A stretch of DNA of 64,000 nucleotides from Dryomyza anilis (lineage: Eukaryota; Arthropoda; Insecta; Diptera; Dryomyzidae). The translations under genes were made by a program, and so were the position numbers. This document shows positions 10,600 through 22,513 of this stretch, in pieces (position 1 is the stretch's first letter; each line of letters opens with the position of its first letter). A model generated the notes under the pieces. The model did no database searches. It saw nothing but the letters and a program-made list of their open reading frames with translations, and was not told the DNA's origin. Location: NCBI GenBank assembly GCA_951804985.1, contig OX638133.1:3678501-3742500 (forward strand). The letters run 5' to 3'.

Positions 10600-11190
10600 G
10601 GTAGCAGACGTTGTGAGAAATCGAATGATGGCTGTTATCGATTTCCGAAATATAAAATGTTGGGTCATAAATGGGTTTTTGACCGCTTTTTTGGGGTCAT
10701 GGACCACTTCAGAGGACCACCATTAGTCTTCTAATGATGCCCGTTATCGATTTCCGAAATAAAAATTTGTCGGTCATTAATGCGGTTTTGACTCCCTTTT
10801 GAACCCAGAAATAAATACTATATAAATTATAGTTTTTTACTATTAAAAATAGTCAGTAGGATAAATTATTATTTTAACCGTAAAATACCATTAAATACTA
10901 GTAAATGCTATTGAGTTTATATGAAAATATTTATTTTTTGTATACTATTAAATCAATAATTGTCCTATTGACCAATTTGAATGGGATTTGAGGGAATTTT
11001 TTTCTGTGTGTGGGTGACACGGACTACTCCAAAGGACTATAATTAGCCTTCTAATGATGGCCGCTGTCCATATCCGCAATACAAATTTTTAAACAAAAAC
11101 TACCTTTGACCCCCTTTTGGAGGTCATAGACCACCGACCATGGTATCATTCGATTTCCCACTACTGATTTCTGCAATAAAATTTTTATTC
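10600..11190. repeat. Tandem repeat of about 110 bp, interrupted by a MITE
   Basis: Three to four units of roughly 105-110 bp are visible. Each contains a run like 'TTAGTCTTCTAATGATG', then 'TTATCGATTTCCGAAAT', then 'TTGACCCCCTTTTGGAGGTC'. The third unit is broken by the inverted-repeat element at 10,804-11,010, so the array is older than that insertion. Confidence 0.65.
10804..11010 (+). mobile_element. Small inverted-repeat element (TACAC-TIR family, copy 2)
   Basis: It starts 'CCCAGAAATAAATACT' and ends 'GGAATTTTTTTCTGTGTGT', giving short imperfect terminal inverted repeats (CCCAGAAA / TTTCTGTG). The interior matches 6,264-6,489 closely. Non-coding, about 207 bp. Confidence 0.7.
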
Positions 11191-11637
11191 GGCCTTTTTA
11201 TACACTTTCCGCCCACTTTGGCCAATCCACTTTTTTCAACGTACTTTTGTCCATCCACTTCTGGCCAATTCACATACTAAGCAAACGGCAAACGAACGAA
11301 CAAAATACCCGGGTGTTGCGAACTACCGAAAATGTAATACACGGGTTGTACGGGTATTACCTGGTAAATCGAGAGCTCTGCCATAACTTTAACTCTATAA
11401 ATAGTGGTCCCAAAAAATTTAAAAAAGGACAAAGCATATCTTGATACCCGTTGTAGATGCCAAAATTTCATTGAAATAGCAAAGGTTTAGTTGCAACCCC
11501 ATAATTTTCTAATTTTGTTCTCCTATAAAAAATGTTTTTGTATTTTTAGAGTTAAAGTTTTTTCGACATTTTTTAGCTTTAACATATTTTTCGACATTTT
11601 TTGTTTCGATGTTTTAAAATTTCGACATATTGTACGG

Positions 11638-11850
11638 ATGCTCTCTCGTTCTGTTCGGTCATCAAACCAAGCACATCCCTTTGTAGTTCACTCGACTGTC
11701 AACAGAACCAGGCATTACAGAGAGAATTCTCCATTCAGTCGCACGATACGTTTGTGGAACAATCTCCATGCGTCTCTTTTTCACGACATTTCTGATATTG
11801 GCAAGCTCAAGACAAACATCCATCGACACTACTCCATCTTTCCACCCTAA
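11638..11850 (+). pseudogene. C-terminal fragment of a non-LTR retrotransposon reverse transcriptase
   Basis: The frame reads 'HPFVVHSTVNRTRHYREN', then 'SRTIRLWNNLHASLF' and 'KLKTNIHRHYSIFPP', then a stop at 11,848-11,850. The pattern HP-x-V-x6-RT-x2-YR-x2-S-x-F-x-R-x2-RLWN-x-L is characteristic of the extreme C-terminus of many insect LINE ORF2 proteins. Only about 70 codons are present, so this is a 5'-truncated insertion or relic. AT-rich 3' sequence to about 11,937 ('TTAAAAAAATAAATTTG') is probably its 3' end. The open frame extends upstream to 11,491, but that portion is low-complexity Phe/Cys-rich sequence and not part of the protein. Confidence 0.8.
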
Positions 11851-11939
11851 CTGTATTTGTTTCCTACGAGCAACACTATGCATTGCATGAATAGGAGGGT
11901 ACCTAAATATTGAATAATTTGAATTAAAAAAATAAATTT

Positions 11940-14402
11940 GTCTAGGGCTGCTAAAAATTTCCCACAAACTTCTATTTATTTGTGTGTTTCCGAAAATATT
12001 CCAGAAAAATTCGAGAAATCAAAAGTTATTAAAATATAATATTTAATGCTCAATTAGGTAATCCTATTGATTCCAATCAGACTAGAATTTTTGAATTTAT
12101 TAAGACTTCAAAACTGAGGACCGAATTCAGAAAATAATTCCAATGAATGATTTATTTTAAGAAAATATTAAATTCAATGCATAAATTAGCGATTAGTCTC
12201 TGAAAATTCCGGAACTCTGGTTTAGAAAATTCAAACAGCACTGAGATATACGTAATTTGTTTTTTTTTTCATTCATATTTATTAAAACCACTTATCCTAC
12301 TAACTCTATTTAGATATTCTTATGAAATGCAAAGAAGAAAAAAACTGTTTTCTTTGATGCGACGTTAGAATGAATTCTTTAAATATTCAAAGCATGCATA
12401 GAATTAAAATTATAATTAATAGTGTGCTGTGTCCGTAGTACGTAGATCATGTAAATTGATATAAATAGTTTTAGTCTACGCCAGTATGGTTGCATAAAAT
12501 ATTCAAAACATTATAGTATTTGAACAAAAATTTAAATAATTTGCATTTACAATTTAAAATTGTATCAATTCAAAAATAAAAATATTTCGAATACCACAAA
12601 TAACACACCGCGAATTTTTTGACACATGATTAAATCAAAAATGTCAACTTATTCCATGCCTTATTATTCAAATATGCAAATTTTTAATACGATTTAAAGT
12701 CGGCAAAACCCGCGAGTGCAAAAAAGACAAATATTTGTGAATTAAAAGAATTTAAATATTTCAAATTCTTTAAAAAAACAATAAAAAAACTTTTAACTCT
12801 TTTTAAACATTCACGTGTTTTCAACAACAAATATTTACAGACATAGACCAAAATTTTAATAATCGATCCCTTGAAGTAAAAAGGTAAGCTTTAATAAAGT
12901 GAAATCCTTAAAACAACCACTCAAAGGCATTTTATTATTATAGAGACAAAGAAAAACAGATGGATAGACCGAAAGGTAGCTGTTAGCGGCTTCATGGAAT
13001 TCCTCACAGAACTTATCATTGTACCGTAGTACCACGACAACAAATTACAATAATGAAAACGTTTCAAATATTTCCTTTGAAGAACGCTTTTTTGTCAGCT
13101 GAAAACGAAACCATCATCAACTTGAGTTTAATGAAACATAAGATGGAAAAACAATGCTATAAAGAAAACGCGCATAAAGGCTGGGTATTCTTTATATTTT
13201 GAAAATATGTAATTTTTTTAAATTTATGTAATTTTTTTCAATTTATACAATTTAGTTTATTTAAAAATCTACGAAGATTTTGTAAATTCCGACCGATTCT
13301 GGGCTTGCGAAATAAGAATTTCTCAGACTGAAGCAGTATTGGAATATAACTTTTAATACTGAAAATTCGGCAAATCTACAACCGAGTGGACCCTTAAAGT
13401 TCAAAAACTTTGCCATGATCTTCTGTCAAGTCTTAATTCGACTGTCACATTTTCTTTAGACATGTAGTTGCAATTAAGAAGAGTTATTTGCATTGAAATG
13501 AACAAATATATTTTCGATTAGGGTCACAGCATTATTTTTTTACCAATTTAGTTTCGCCATTTGAAGAAATGTCTGTTTATAAAATTTTGCATTAGAATAT
13601 CAAAAGTCAGAGTGTTATACCGATCCAAAATATATATACTTTTCTTTAAATTTCTATTAAATTTTGAACTACTGATCAAACAAAATGTGCCATTCGATAT
13701 CATATCGAAACGGATTCGACATGTGGAAGAATTAATTCGATCTCGGTTACGATTATTCAAAATAGCCACGATTTTAATTTATATTCTCGTGTATTCAACG
13801 ATTTAATTCGATGATAGTTGGCTTAAAAAGTATTTTTCCTAACATATGACGTATGTGATTATTTTGAAGTTGATGTCTAGTCGGGTCGATTTCGCATAGC
13901 CGGATTTCGCTCCATATTTTCAATTTCTTCATATTGATTTTTGCCAATAATGTAATTTTACCTATAACTAAACAGTTATGCCTGGGTGCCTGTCCGTGTT
14001 CGATAATCTATAATAATACGAAAACGATAGGGTTTTCGATAAAAAAACGTACTTTCAATAATGATATCGTTGTTTTTGTCACTATACCGAGAAGATACCG
14101 TAAATAGTTTTATTTTCGATAAATAAATTTTATTTGATCAGAAAATTTATTTTTTTGACAAAAATTCTAAAGAACACACAATTCAATTTTCAAAAACTTT
14201 GAGTTTTATACCTAAGTTTTACCTAATTTGAAAATTGTCGTCAAAAGGTTTGCAGGGATGCTGAAAAATTCTAATATCATAAATGTTAAGTTTCAAGTTC
14301 AATAATAACACTAATACACAAAACGAGAAATAATGTCATAAAAATCCCATACATGAGTATTTTTATTGAAAATTTATTATATTAAAAATCAATAATTTAT
14401 GT
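11940..14402. other. AT-rich intergenic DNA, nothing recognised
   Basis: I saw no protein family, RNA gene or element end. Overlapping open frames on both strands at 13,548-13,806 have no coding character. Confidence 0.4.
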
Positions 14403-14409
14403 TCACATT

Positions 14410-15220
14410 AGAGATGGGCCCGTTCCTGTTTTTGATGGCACGGACACGCACGGGCCCGCCGATAGGTGACACGCACGAGATTGAGCCCGACGAGTAAATT
14501 TACAGGCACGCACGGGAAGCACGATAAAACACGGAATTTTAAAAGACACGAAGAAACACGGAAAAACACGACAAAACACGGAAAAACACGACAAAACACG
14601 AAAAAAACACGGAAAACATGAAAATAACAAGCGAAAAAATATAAAAAAATATAAAAATAATACCAGAACCGTTTAGATTTTTGGAATCAGAATCGTTATT
14701 AAAAATGTGTTGAACCGGAACTCGAATCAGAACATATATATTTTTTCTGTTTGGAATCGGTACCGCTATTTTAAAAATATCGGAACCAGAACCGGAACAG
14801 ATATTATAGTCCCTGTCAGGGAACGCAAAGAACCGGAATCGGAACCGTTAATAAATATGTATGAAACCGAAATCAATTTACTTTTTTGGTTGGAACCGGA
14901 ATCGGAACCGGAAACACAATTTTAAAAATCTTAGAACCGGAACCAATAGTTTTTAGTCCCTGTAATAAATAATTCAAAATTTAAGTTTGATACTGTTTTA
15001 TTCTCTTAAAACCATAAGTAAAACTAAAACAACAGATTTTTAAGAAAAGATTAAAATACCACGAAATTTTTATTTTCAGAAGCTGGATTTAAGAGTTTTT
15101 TTTTAATTGGGGTAGAAACTATAAAAAAAATATCTTTAATGGGCGCGTGCCTGATTTTGGAGGCACGGACACGCGCGGGCACGACAACAACTGACACGCA
15201 CGGAGATTTGCACGCACGAA
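14410..15220. repeat. GC-rich direct repeat pair with minisatellite and simple-motif interior
   Basis: Two diverged direct copies of a GC-rich block, each with 'GGCACGGACACGC' and 'GACACGCACG', lie at 14,410-14,525 and 15,138-15,220. After the first comes a minisatellite of 'AACACGGAAAAACACGAC' units (about 14,540-14,612). Between the blocks, 'AACCGGAA' and 'AATCGGAACCG' motifs recur (14,665-14,945). The block pair stands out sharply in base composition from its AT-rich surroundings. Its class is unknown. Confidence 0.6.
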
Positions 15221-15700
15221 CAAAATCATAAACAAATATGTAAAAATTGTCAAAAATCAAAATTTTACATTTTAGATCTAATTTTCTTAAACCCGTTTAG
15301 GAATCTTAGCATTCATTAGTATATTCAAATGAGTCTCTTGACTATTAAAAGATAAATTACGTTTAAGTTTTTTTGTAAAACTATTTTTCAACGGATAGAA
15401 AAGATTTGTTTGAATATGTTTGAATGTAATTAAAAAGTAATACGAAATTACCATATATGTATTAGGAATGAAGTGTAATTAAATTATAATCGAAATTGAA
15501 TTTATTTTTGCTCACGTGTAAACATTATTATATTGTCCAGTAATCTGTCAAATTTACCATAAATATGTTTCAATACCTACATACAATTTTAATTGCATTT
15601 GAATAAACTGTTTCTTGGCAATTTACTTGGTTAAAACTATGTTTCGAAACACAGAAAATGCTTGGCAAATCTAAATACAACGTATGTTCGCCACGCTCGT
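15221..15700. other. AT-rich spacer
   Basis: Nothing was recognised. Confidence 0.3.
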
Positions 15701-15721
15701 CTTAATTCGATAATTTATCGA

Positions 15722-16045
15722 CTGACGAAGTTGGCAACGTTGTGCAGCATTTTCTACCTACGCCATTTTTTGCCATCGTTTGAACATATTGATGTTTAAA
15801 AACAAACAAAAAAGAAATAGGATTTAAATAAATGTATTCTTGCAATATTCTTCTTGTATACGAAGATGGCACTCGTTGAGCAAAATTTTCTATCTACGTC
15901 TCTTTTGTCGTCGTTTGAAGTATGTATAGGTCGTTTTAAACATACTGATGTTTGAAAACAAACAAAAAATGAATTCTTGTATATAAAGTTGACACTCGTT
16001 GATCGGCATTTTCTGCTTACGTGTCTTTTGTTGTTCGTTGAGAAA
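15722..16045. repeat. Degenerate tandem triplication of about 125 bp
   Basis: Three successive segments share the order: a 'CTTGTATA' start, 'GGCACTCGTTGA', 'TTTTCTRYCTACG', 'GTCGTCGTTTGAA', 'CATACTGATGTTTGAAAAC' and 'AAACAAACAAAAAA'. They begin near 15,722, 15,848 and 15,975; the last lacks its end. The third carries 'TATATAAAG', a TATA-box-like string, with variants of it in the second. The level of divergence suggests an old duplication. Confidence 0.65.
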
Positions 16046-16204
16046 ACGTGTTCGCGTCGGTAATAATTTTGTTATTTGTAAGTTAAATAAATATATAAAA
16101 TGTGTTATAAAAAGTACTAATAGTAACAGAGTATAATATAGTGCAGTATATAATTTCTGAAACTAATGTGAAAAAACCACAAATAAAAATCTGTGTTTCG
16201 ATTT

Positions 16205-16378
16205 TCAAACAGAATTAGGCATGTTTTTTACAAAAGCCTCCGTGAATTCCTTGCCTACGCTATGTGCTGTACTGAGATCAACTGTAACTGTATCAAATAC
16301 AAATCGAGCCTGGATCGTCTGGTTTAGCGTCTGCTGGTACAATTGTGCATTCATTGATGCTGTCAATTGTACTTGAAG
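16205..16378 (-). other. Unrecognised protein-like open frame, about 57 codons
   Basis: On the minus strand an open frame ends at a TGA (16,205-16,207) and reads 'MNAQLYQQTLNQTIQARF' from the only Met (16,352-16,354), then 'VFDTVTVDLSTAHSVGKEF'. Its residue make-up is more protein-like than that of other frames nearby. There is no in-frame upstream extension beyond about 16,395, no polyadenylation signal I can support downstream, and no family I recognise. It may be a decayed exon or a transposon relic. Confidence 0.2.
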
Positions 16379-16379
16379 T

Positions 16380-17240
16380 TTTAAACGAATTATTTATTTA
16401 TGCATTTAAAAATTTGTATATGAATTCAATTATTATAAATTCCCACTGTGCATGTTTAAAGATTTTTAATAAAAATTAATAAAAAAACAATATTTTATTT
16501 TTATGTTATTTTCAGGATTTTAAATATGTTTCTATGCAAACATACTACTTTTTGAACTGAAACATCTGATATGTTTCACTGGAAACATATTTATATTCAG
16601 GTCGTTCAAAATCATGTTTTATTTTGAACATATGCATGTTTCGGTTCAAATATTTATTTTATTCGGATGTAGTAATTATTATGTTTCCATTAGAACATAC
16701 TCCATTTTAAGGGGCAACATTAAAATGTTTCCGGGATATTATAATGTAAGTCAGAGCTCATTACAACACTGTTCAAGCCTCAATACAACCCTGTTTACAA
16801 ATGATTTATCAGTCAATTATATATTATGTTTACATAAAATTCCAAACATACATGTTAATACCTGCAAAATTATGTTTGGGAGAGCCCTTTTTTTTGCAGT
16901 GTGTATATTTTTATATTCTAAGTAGTGGTGAACGTGGTGAGAACGGCCTTAAATTACTATTGAAATTTTCTCAAAAATGTTACATTATAGGAAAAATAAT
17001 GAGTATGCAGTCAAAATCAGCACCTGCGAATTATATAGAATTGATGTACATTTTTAATAATAATTTAAAATTCTGCATAAATGAAATATTGAAATTCTCG
17101 AAATTTAAAAAAAATATGTACCTAACGTACAAAAAAATTGTTCTACCGACGGTCAAAGTCAAATATTTTACAAATTCCCACAAAACACAATTTTTAATTT
17201 ATAATAACAACGCTTTATAGTTCACGGGGATACATTTGAA
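16380..17240. other. AT-rich DNA with recurrent GTTTC/GAAAC motifs
   Basis: Between about 16,525 and 16,890 'ATGTTTC' and its complement 'GAAACAT' recur many times in both orientations, which suggests a degenerate inverted-repeat element without clear ends. Open frames here (16,614-16,925 and 16,801-17,220) overlap each other and show no coding character. Confidence 0.35.
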
Positions 17241-17699
17241 ATATTTTAGTGTTCAACGCTGATTTTAGAGATACCTGATTACGTAAAAACACAAGTTATA
17301 AGCGGTATTTCTTGTGAAGAACATGTCTCAAAACTATCAGTAAACTGATGACAATTTTGTTAAATGCTACTTTGTGCCGGGGCGAGAGAGAGAGGGCGAC
17401 CAGAAGAAACAGACTTCAAGTAAGGTATCGATTGGTATCGTGTATTTGAATAAAGAATGCATCCGACTTAATACTAACCGGAGAGACCAAGTAGTTCGAA
17501 TGTTACAAACATGAGGACACAAATAATAAACATGTCTGCCCATTACCTACCCAGCGTACCCAATCTACCCATATGGGAACATTGGGTACGGTACCGAGAG
17601 AGAGAGATATCGATATTAACAATATAATGAACTACACACTATTTGCTTTAAGACAAATGTGCTGTTGAATAATCAGGAGTTTTTATCTGAAGCGGCAAA
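17241..17699. other. Intergenic DNA with GA-rich tracts
   Basis: Short GA repeats (near 17,388 and 17,600) and a small hairpin ('GTACCCAAT' at 17,556 pairing with 'ATTGGGTAC' at 17,581) are visible. No gene is seen. Confidence 0.35.
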
Positions 17700-18240
17700 A
17701 ACTCAACTCAAGTGAAGTCAAGTAAACTCCCAAATGGTTTTTCTCACAGATCGCAAATCGAGGCTCTTCAGACGACCCAGCAGCGCGTTAAATTGCTCCA
17801 AACAATTCGCAAATCGCCGCAGCATTTTGCCAGATTTCATCGTGGAGTCAGTCGGCTCGATTGTAAAATGCTTTAAAGTTTTTTCTTGGTAAAGCAGCAA
17901 GCAGCAACTGGTTGCTGTTGTATGCCTGCTGCCTGCCTGCCGTTGCTCATGCGATTTTCTTCCACAACTTGTCAGACAAGTGAATTTGTAGTAAGAAAAA
18001 AAAGAAATATAAAAAATAATTTAAAATAAAAAATAAAATAAAAATATATAAAATAAAAATAAAAACAACACAAAATCGAAGATTTCATGGCAGACGAAAA
18101 ATGTTTGCGTAAATCGCAAAGGTCCTCGAAAAGTTGGCTAATGGCAAATGCGCGCTGTAAAGCCCTCGTGTTCCGAAAGAGCAAGGAAAGCATCTGCGCA
18201 ATGCACTCCGAGATTTAGGTTCTCAGGCTTATGGATGGTA
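17700..18240. other. GC-richer single-copy-like stretch; function unknown
   Basis: This block is more GC-rich than the flanks and has CAG/CTG-type clusters at about 17,895-17,945. Short open frames run on both strands (minus 17,718-17,900 and 17,972-18,193; plus 17,734-17,892) with no family I recognise. The middle is broken by an A-rich low-complexity run (17,994-18,066). It may be conserved regulatory DNA, but that is inference from composition only. Confidence 0.25.
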
Positions 18241-20297
18241 TTTTTACAATATGTGACTTTTACGCGACTTTATTTCTTATTTGCGCCGGGGGTTTTTATT
18301 GTCGGTACAAATACTTGTTACGACATGCGTGTACAATACTAATGATCTATCACTAGTTCTATGTCAGACCAAATGGTCTATGAGGTTTTAGCATAAAGTA
18401 ACTAATAGAATATTCTCGGATAAGAAGGTGGAATTTGTTCTATTTGATAAAAATATTTATCGAGTGGATAAAGCAAAGCATAGACATATTTTGAAATATC
18501 ACTATAAAGAAAATTATTTATTTATGATTGTAGCAATCATACATTATTGCTACATCTTGAAAAACAAGGTGGACTCAATCATATTCCTTTCATGAATCAT
18601 TCTTTAATCTTTTTGTCCCTTTTTCAGGATATTTAAATATTGACGTGTATCATGTTTAAAATCATTCATAAATAATTAATATATAATGATATTTTACTTT
18701 AAATGATAATATTACGTCTTTCTTGAATAGAATCATTAACTATTATAATGATTTCGGAAATGATTTCATGTATGGCACAATTATTTATTAACAATATGAC
18801 AACTTAATAATCATTTTATGACTTTTCAATTGCTTATATATTTTTGTCCTAATCATAAAAATTTTAAAAAATGTTAATACGATTTTAAGAGAACAAAAAA
18901 AATTAAATTATAAATAAAATATGGTGAAATATTTAAATACAAATTACGCAAAAACCTTTGTTTTTTAAAAGTAAAAAAAAAACTTTTTTATTTATAATTT
19001 TTTATTAAAAATTTTAATTTATACTTTTTTATTTTAACAATTTGTTTTTCTACTTGATAAATCAATTATTTGTGTTTGTCTTCGTTTTTCCTCTGTCTGT
19101 GAAAATCCTCCAGTTAGTAAACATCCACGATGTACCAACATTACTGTCATTCGTTATTAGGCTAATATACAAATGGTTTTCTGAATTACAACCTGTGGAT
19201 TATATTACGAACATTCCATTCAATGTTACAAACCTAAACGTTTGAATAAAACAGTATGAAAGCTTTGTTAGAATAAAACAGTTTGAGAGTAACATTGGTT
19301 GAAATATTAGGAAGTAAAATTAGGAAGGAAATTTTTCTACAATTAAAAAAAAAGAGTTTACCAGAATGATATAAAAATATTTATTTTATTTGTATACATT
19401 GATTTTTTGCTGTTACTCCGAATGAAATAATTTTTCTTTGTATAAAATTTACTTATGTTGTAGAAAAAATACCTGAAACGTCTTTCAATTGAATAACTTT
19501 TTTTTATATTATTTAATTTCTGGGTGAGGTAACGCAGATAATGGCCATCCGATCTGACGCTCTTACAAAAACTTAAAAGTGCCACTTTAGATGTAAATCC
19601 CTAATTTTAAATATTAAAGTGTCACATTAATATATAAAATTTATTTAAAATTTAAAGTAAACACTTTGAAACTTAAAGTTTTCAAATACGGCTGATTTCA
19701 CTGTACACTAAGAAAACAAGATGTCTTACTGCAACTACCTGTTTAAATTTATGAATTGTAGCAAATATTCAAACATCCCATAAGTTTCAATAAAGTTACA
19801 GCAAAACTATTAATATTTTTTAAATATGACATATATGCAGATTGTTACGAGATGTTTGCCACAACAGCAATGAAAATTGAGATATTTACAGCAAAACTTT
19901 TGTGGTATTTTGACATTTGACTACCATAAAAAAGGAGAATGGCGTACTTTTTCCTTACGCTCGATTTATCCACAACAATTAAGTAAATCAAATGGTTTAA
20001 AAAAGTACCAACTCAAATATTAGATTTTAGTGGTAAAAGTAAAAATAAAATATCCTGTGATGTAAATTATCCACACGTGATGGAAAATATTTATTTTCAG
20101 AGTTTACTTTGATGATAGCGTCGCCGGTCGGACTTGGTTCTTCTGCAAAGAAATCTCAAGTCGATGTACAATTTTGCCTTCGAAGGATTTAAAAAGACGA
20201 TGGCGATGTATACCAGGATGTACCATGTACCAGGATACTGTTTTAATTCTAGAATAAATAAAAATACATTTGATTAATTATCTTTCAATTCAATAAC
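18241..20297. other. AT-rich intergenic DNA, nothing recognised
   Basis: Only small features stand out: a hairpin with 'GTAGCAAT' and 'ATTGCTAC' arms near 18,528-18,553, and recurrent 'AATCATT' motifs between 18,590 and 18,830. Open frames at 19,042-19,245 (plus) and 19,358-19,585 (minus) show no family match. Confidence 0.4.
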
Positions 20298-20990
20298 CAG
20301 TTGGGAAGGTTATATCACATGGGAAATTTTAAAGTAGGTGTAATTATGATAGTTGGGATTATCAAAATTATAGTCGGTCTAAGCCGACTATAAATACCCT
20401 ACACATATGTGTGGTTACTATTCAAAGTGATATATAGGTCACCAGGGTATACGAATCCTGAAAATAACTACAAACATTCAATCGCTGAAGAATTTCCATT
20501 CATTTGATACCCATATTTACAAATGGGTAGGTGTACCGAATTTCGATTTTTTTTTTTTGTGAACCACAAGTCTTTTCGCCGGAAAACATTATTATCATGT
20601 ATTTGAGCATGATATCAATATATATTTGACCAAAAAGTTTACCTAAGCACGTATACATAAAAATTGATCTTTATATGTACATTTTATATGAGGTATTTGA
20701 ACATAAGTGGTCGGATCATAGGTCACAATGGACCGATTTTCGCACATACAGCGTAGGTATATTAGTAATCTAAGTTATAAGTTTCATTTATCTAGCTCTT
20801 CAATTTTAAAAGTAGTAGGGATTTCAACATACAGACAGACGGACAGACGGACATCGCTAAATCGACTCAGGAGGTCATGCTGATCAAGAATATATATACT
20901 TTTCCATACCGGAGATGCTTCCTTCTGGGTGTTACAAACGGCGTACCAAACTGAATATACCCTTTCACTCTTAGTGTAGGGTATAAAAAC
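20298..20990 (-). mobile_element. DINE-1/INE-1-like element, family A (young copy)
   Basis: On the minus strand it starts 'TATACCCTACACTAAGAGTG', has the inverted 'AGGGTATA' just after, the 'AAGTATATATATTCTTGATC' block, a GTCY microsatellite of about six units near 20,830-20,851, and ends with the 3' hairpin 'ATAGTCGGCTTAGACCGACT' and 'CTTCCCAACTGG'. It is nearly identical to 29,151-29,889 apart from microsatellite length, so both are recent insertions of one subfamily. Confidence 0.88.
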
Positions 20991-21688
20991 CGATGTCATT
21001 TTCGGAATCAGCGTCACAATTATAACTTAAAATTGATGCAATTTTCACTGCACTGAAATAATTATAATAATATATTTCTACGACTTTATTTAAAATTGAA
21101 GAAAGAACTATTATTCGTTATTAGTAGGCTTATATTTCAGAAATAGTACGTGTTGGAGAATTTAGTTGTTTAGAGACTCTAGCTCAATTTTAATGACGAA
21201 TATTTTCCCCAAAGACATTATGATAGTTTCTGACTTCTTCTACTGGTTATAACTCATAAACGAAATTTTGAAAAGAAAACCATTAAACATAGTGGTTAAT
21301 CGTTAAGATACAAACTTAAAGTGTTCAGTAGAAATCATCCTTAGGAAGTTCCCTATAATCACTCTTTAGACATCAAAAACGAAGTAGGAACCATTTCGCT
21401 ACAAAATGACGAACAATATTGGTCATCCTTTGAACCATTTAGGACGCCATAGCGCCTAACCCAGACGTGTAGGGGTATAAGTTTATACTACACTTTTTAT
21501 CGGTAGACCATAGAGAAGCTCAATATAAAATCAAATCGGAGTTCAATTAAAGAAGGTGTCATTTTGCCGCCCTGTGTTTTCATACATGCACACTTTTAAT
21601 TATAAAGTGTTTTGCACCGAAGTTTAAAGTGATTTCAAAGTTTTATTTTCTCGGTGTAGTTATGTATAACTAGTTATGTATCACAATG
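20991..21688. other. AT-rich spacer
   Basis: No gene or element end was recognised. Confidence 0.3.
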
Positions 21689-22154
21689 TACACTCAGAAA
21701 AATCTTCTTTTGACATGCGGTTGGAAGAGCGGAAAAGTTAGTTGTAACAAGCAATTTCATTCGGTTAAAATTAATTTTGTACAAATTTGTTGGTGGAACT
21801 GTTATATTCGCATGTCGCTTTAAGTCTAAATTACACACAAAATAATATTAGCTTGGCGTTCAGTTGTTTCATCGAATATTCATTTGCATCTACCAAATGT
21901 AGTCAGCCTCAACTGAAATTCATTCATTGTAAACAATAGTATGAAGCGTAACCAACTTTTAGTTGAAGCAACTGCAACATTGATTGGGAAAACAAACTTT
22001 TTATCAATTTTCATCATTTTTATTTCCATTGCTACGGCAACTAAATTCAACTAAATGAGACATAACCAATATTTAGTTGATTGAACAGATAGTTAGTTAT
22101 AATAGGTTGTAGCAACCAATATTTATTTGATTCAACTGCGATTCAAGTTGTCTT

Positions 22155-22163
22155 GTATAAAAG
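22155..22163 (+). promoter_or_regulatory. TATA-box-like motif upstream of the hairpin
   Basis: 'GTATAAAAG' is followed about 30 bp later by 'ACATCAATCG', a plausible but non-consensus initiator. The spacing fits an insect RNA polymerase II core promoter that would transcribe the downstream hairpin. No other core promoter element is clear. Confidence 0.25.
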
Positions 22164-22400
22164 CAATGCCAAAGCAGGACAACATCAATCGCACACGCTT
22201 CAGATATTTCACTCTTTTTTTGTGTGCTACGGACAGCGCGTGCCACGTGTAAAACAAAATTTGGAATTGTTTTAAGACTTACTCGTGTTTACTGTTCAGT
22301 TTTTTTATGCCCAAATACACTTTATTCAACAAGAGACATACTATTCTACAGAGTACTTACTATTGTGTTTCTATATGTTGTATTTATATATGCAGCCCTA

Positions 22401-22513
22401 GCGCTCCAGCGTGTTGCAAACACGAAGTCAGCAGCACAACGAATCATCGGCCATTTCCGATCTCGGGAACGCTGTTGTGATGCTGACTTCGTATTTGCAA
22501 CACGTTGGAGCGC
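22401..22513. repeat. Long imperfect hairpin (arms of about 40 nt)
   Basis: The left arm (22,401-22,441), beginning 'GCGCTCCAGCGTGTTGCAAA', pairs with the right arm (22,470-22,513), ending 'TTGCAACACGTTGGAGCGC', across a loop of about 28 nt. Most positions pair, with a G-U and a few mismatches. An RNA from either strand would fold into a stem longer than a typical animal microRNA precursor. Open frames on both strands here (22,224-22,526 and 22,346-22,585) mirror each other because of the inverted repeat and are not genes. Confidence 0.8.

Larger units (their letters stand above)
10261..11480 (+). repeat. Dispersed repeat with an internal tandem array (copy 1)
   Basis: The left part (10,261-10,500) matches 57,690-57,985: for example 'CTTTTTAAAGACATGAAATT' here against 'CTTTTTTAAGGACATCAATT' there, and 'AAAAGTGATCTTTGACCC' against 'CAAATGTGATTTTTAGCCC'. 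The right part (about 11,395-11,480) resembles 57,985-58,090. Between them this copy carries about 0.8 kb of tandem repeats absent from the other copy. A small DNA element is inserted at 10,804-11,010. The class of element is unknown. Confidence 0.55.

Noticed and set aside
11662..11967. 101-codon minus-strand open frame
   Set aside because: It is antisense to the LINE C-terminal fragment, which has clear family motifs on the plus strand.
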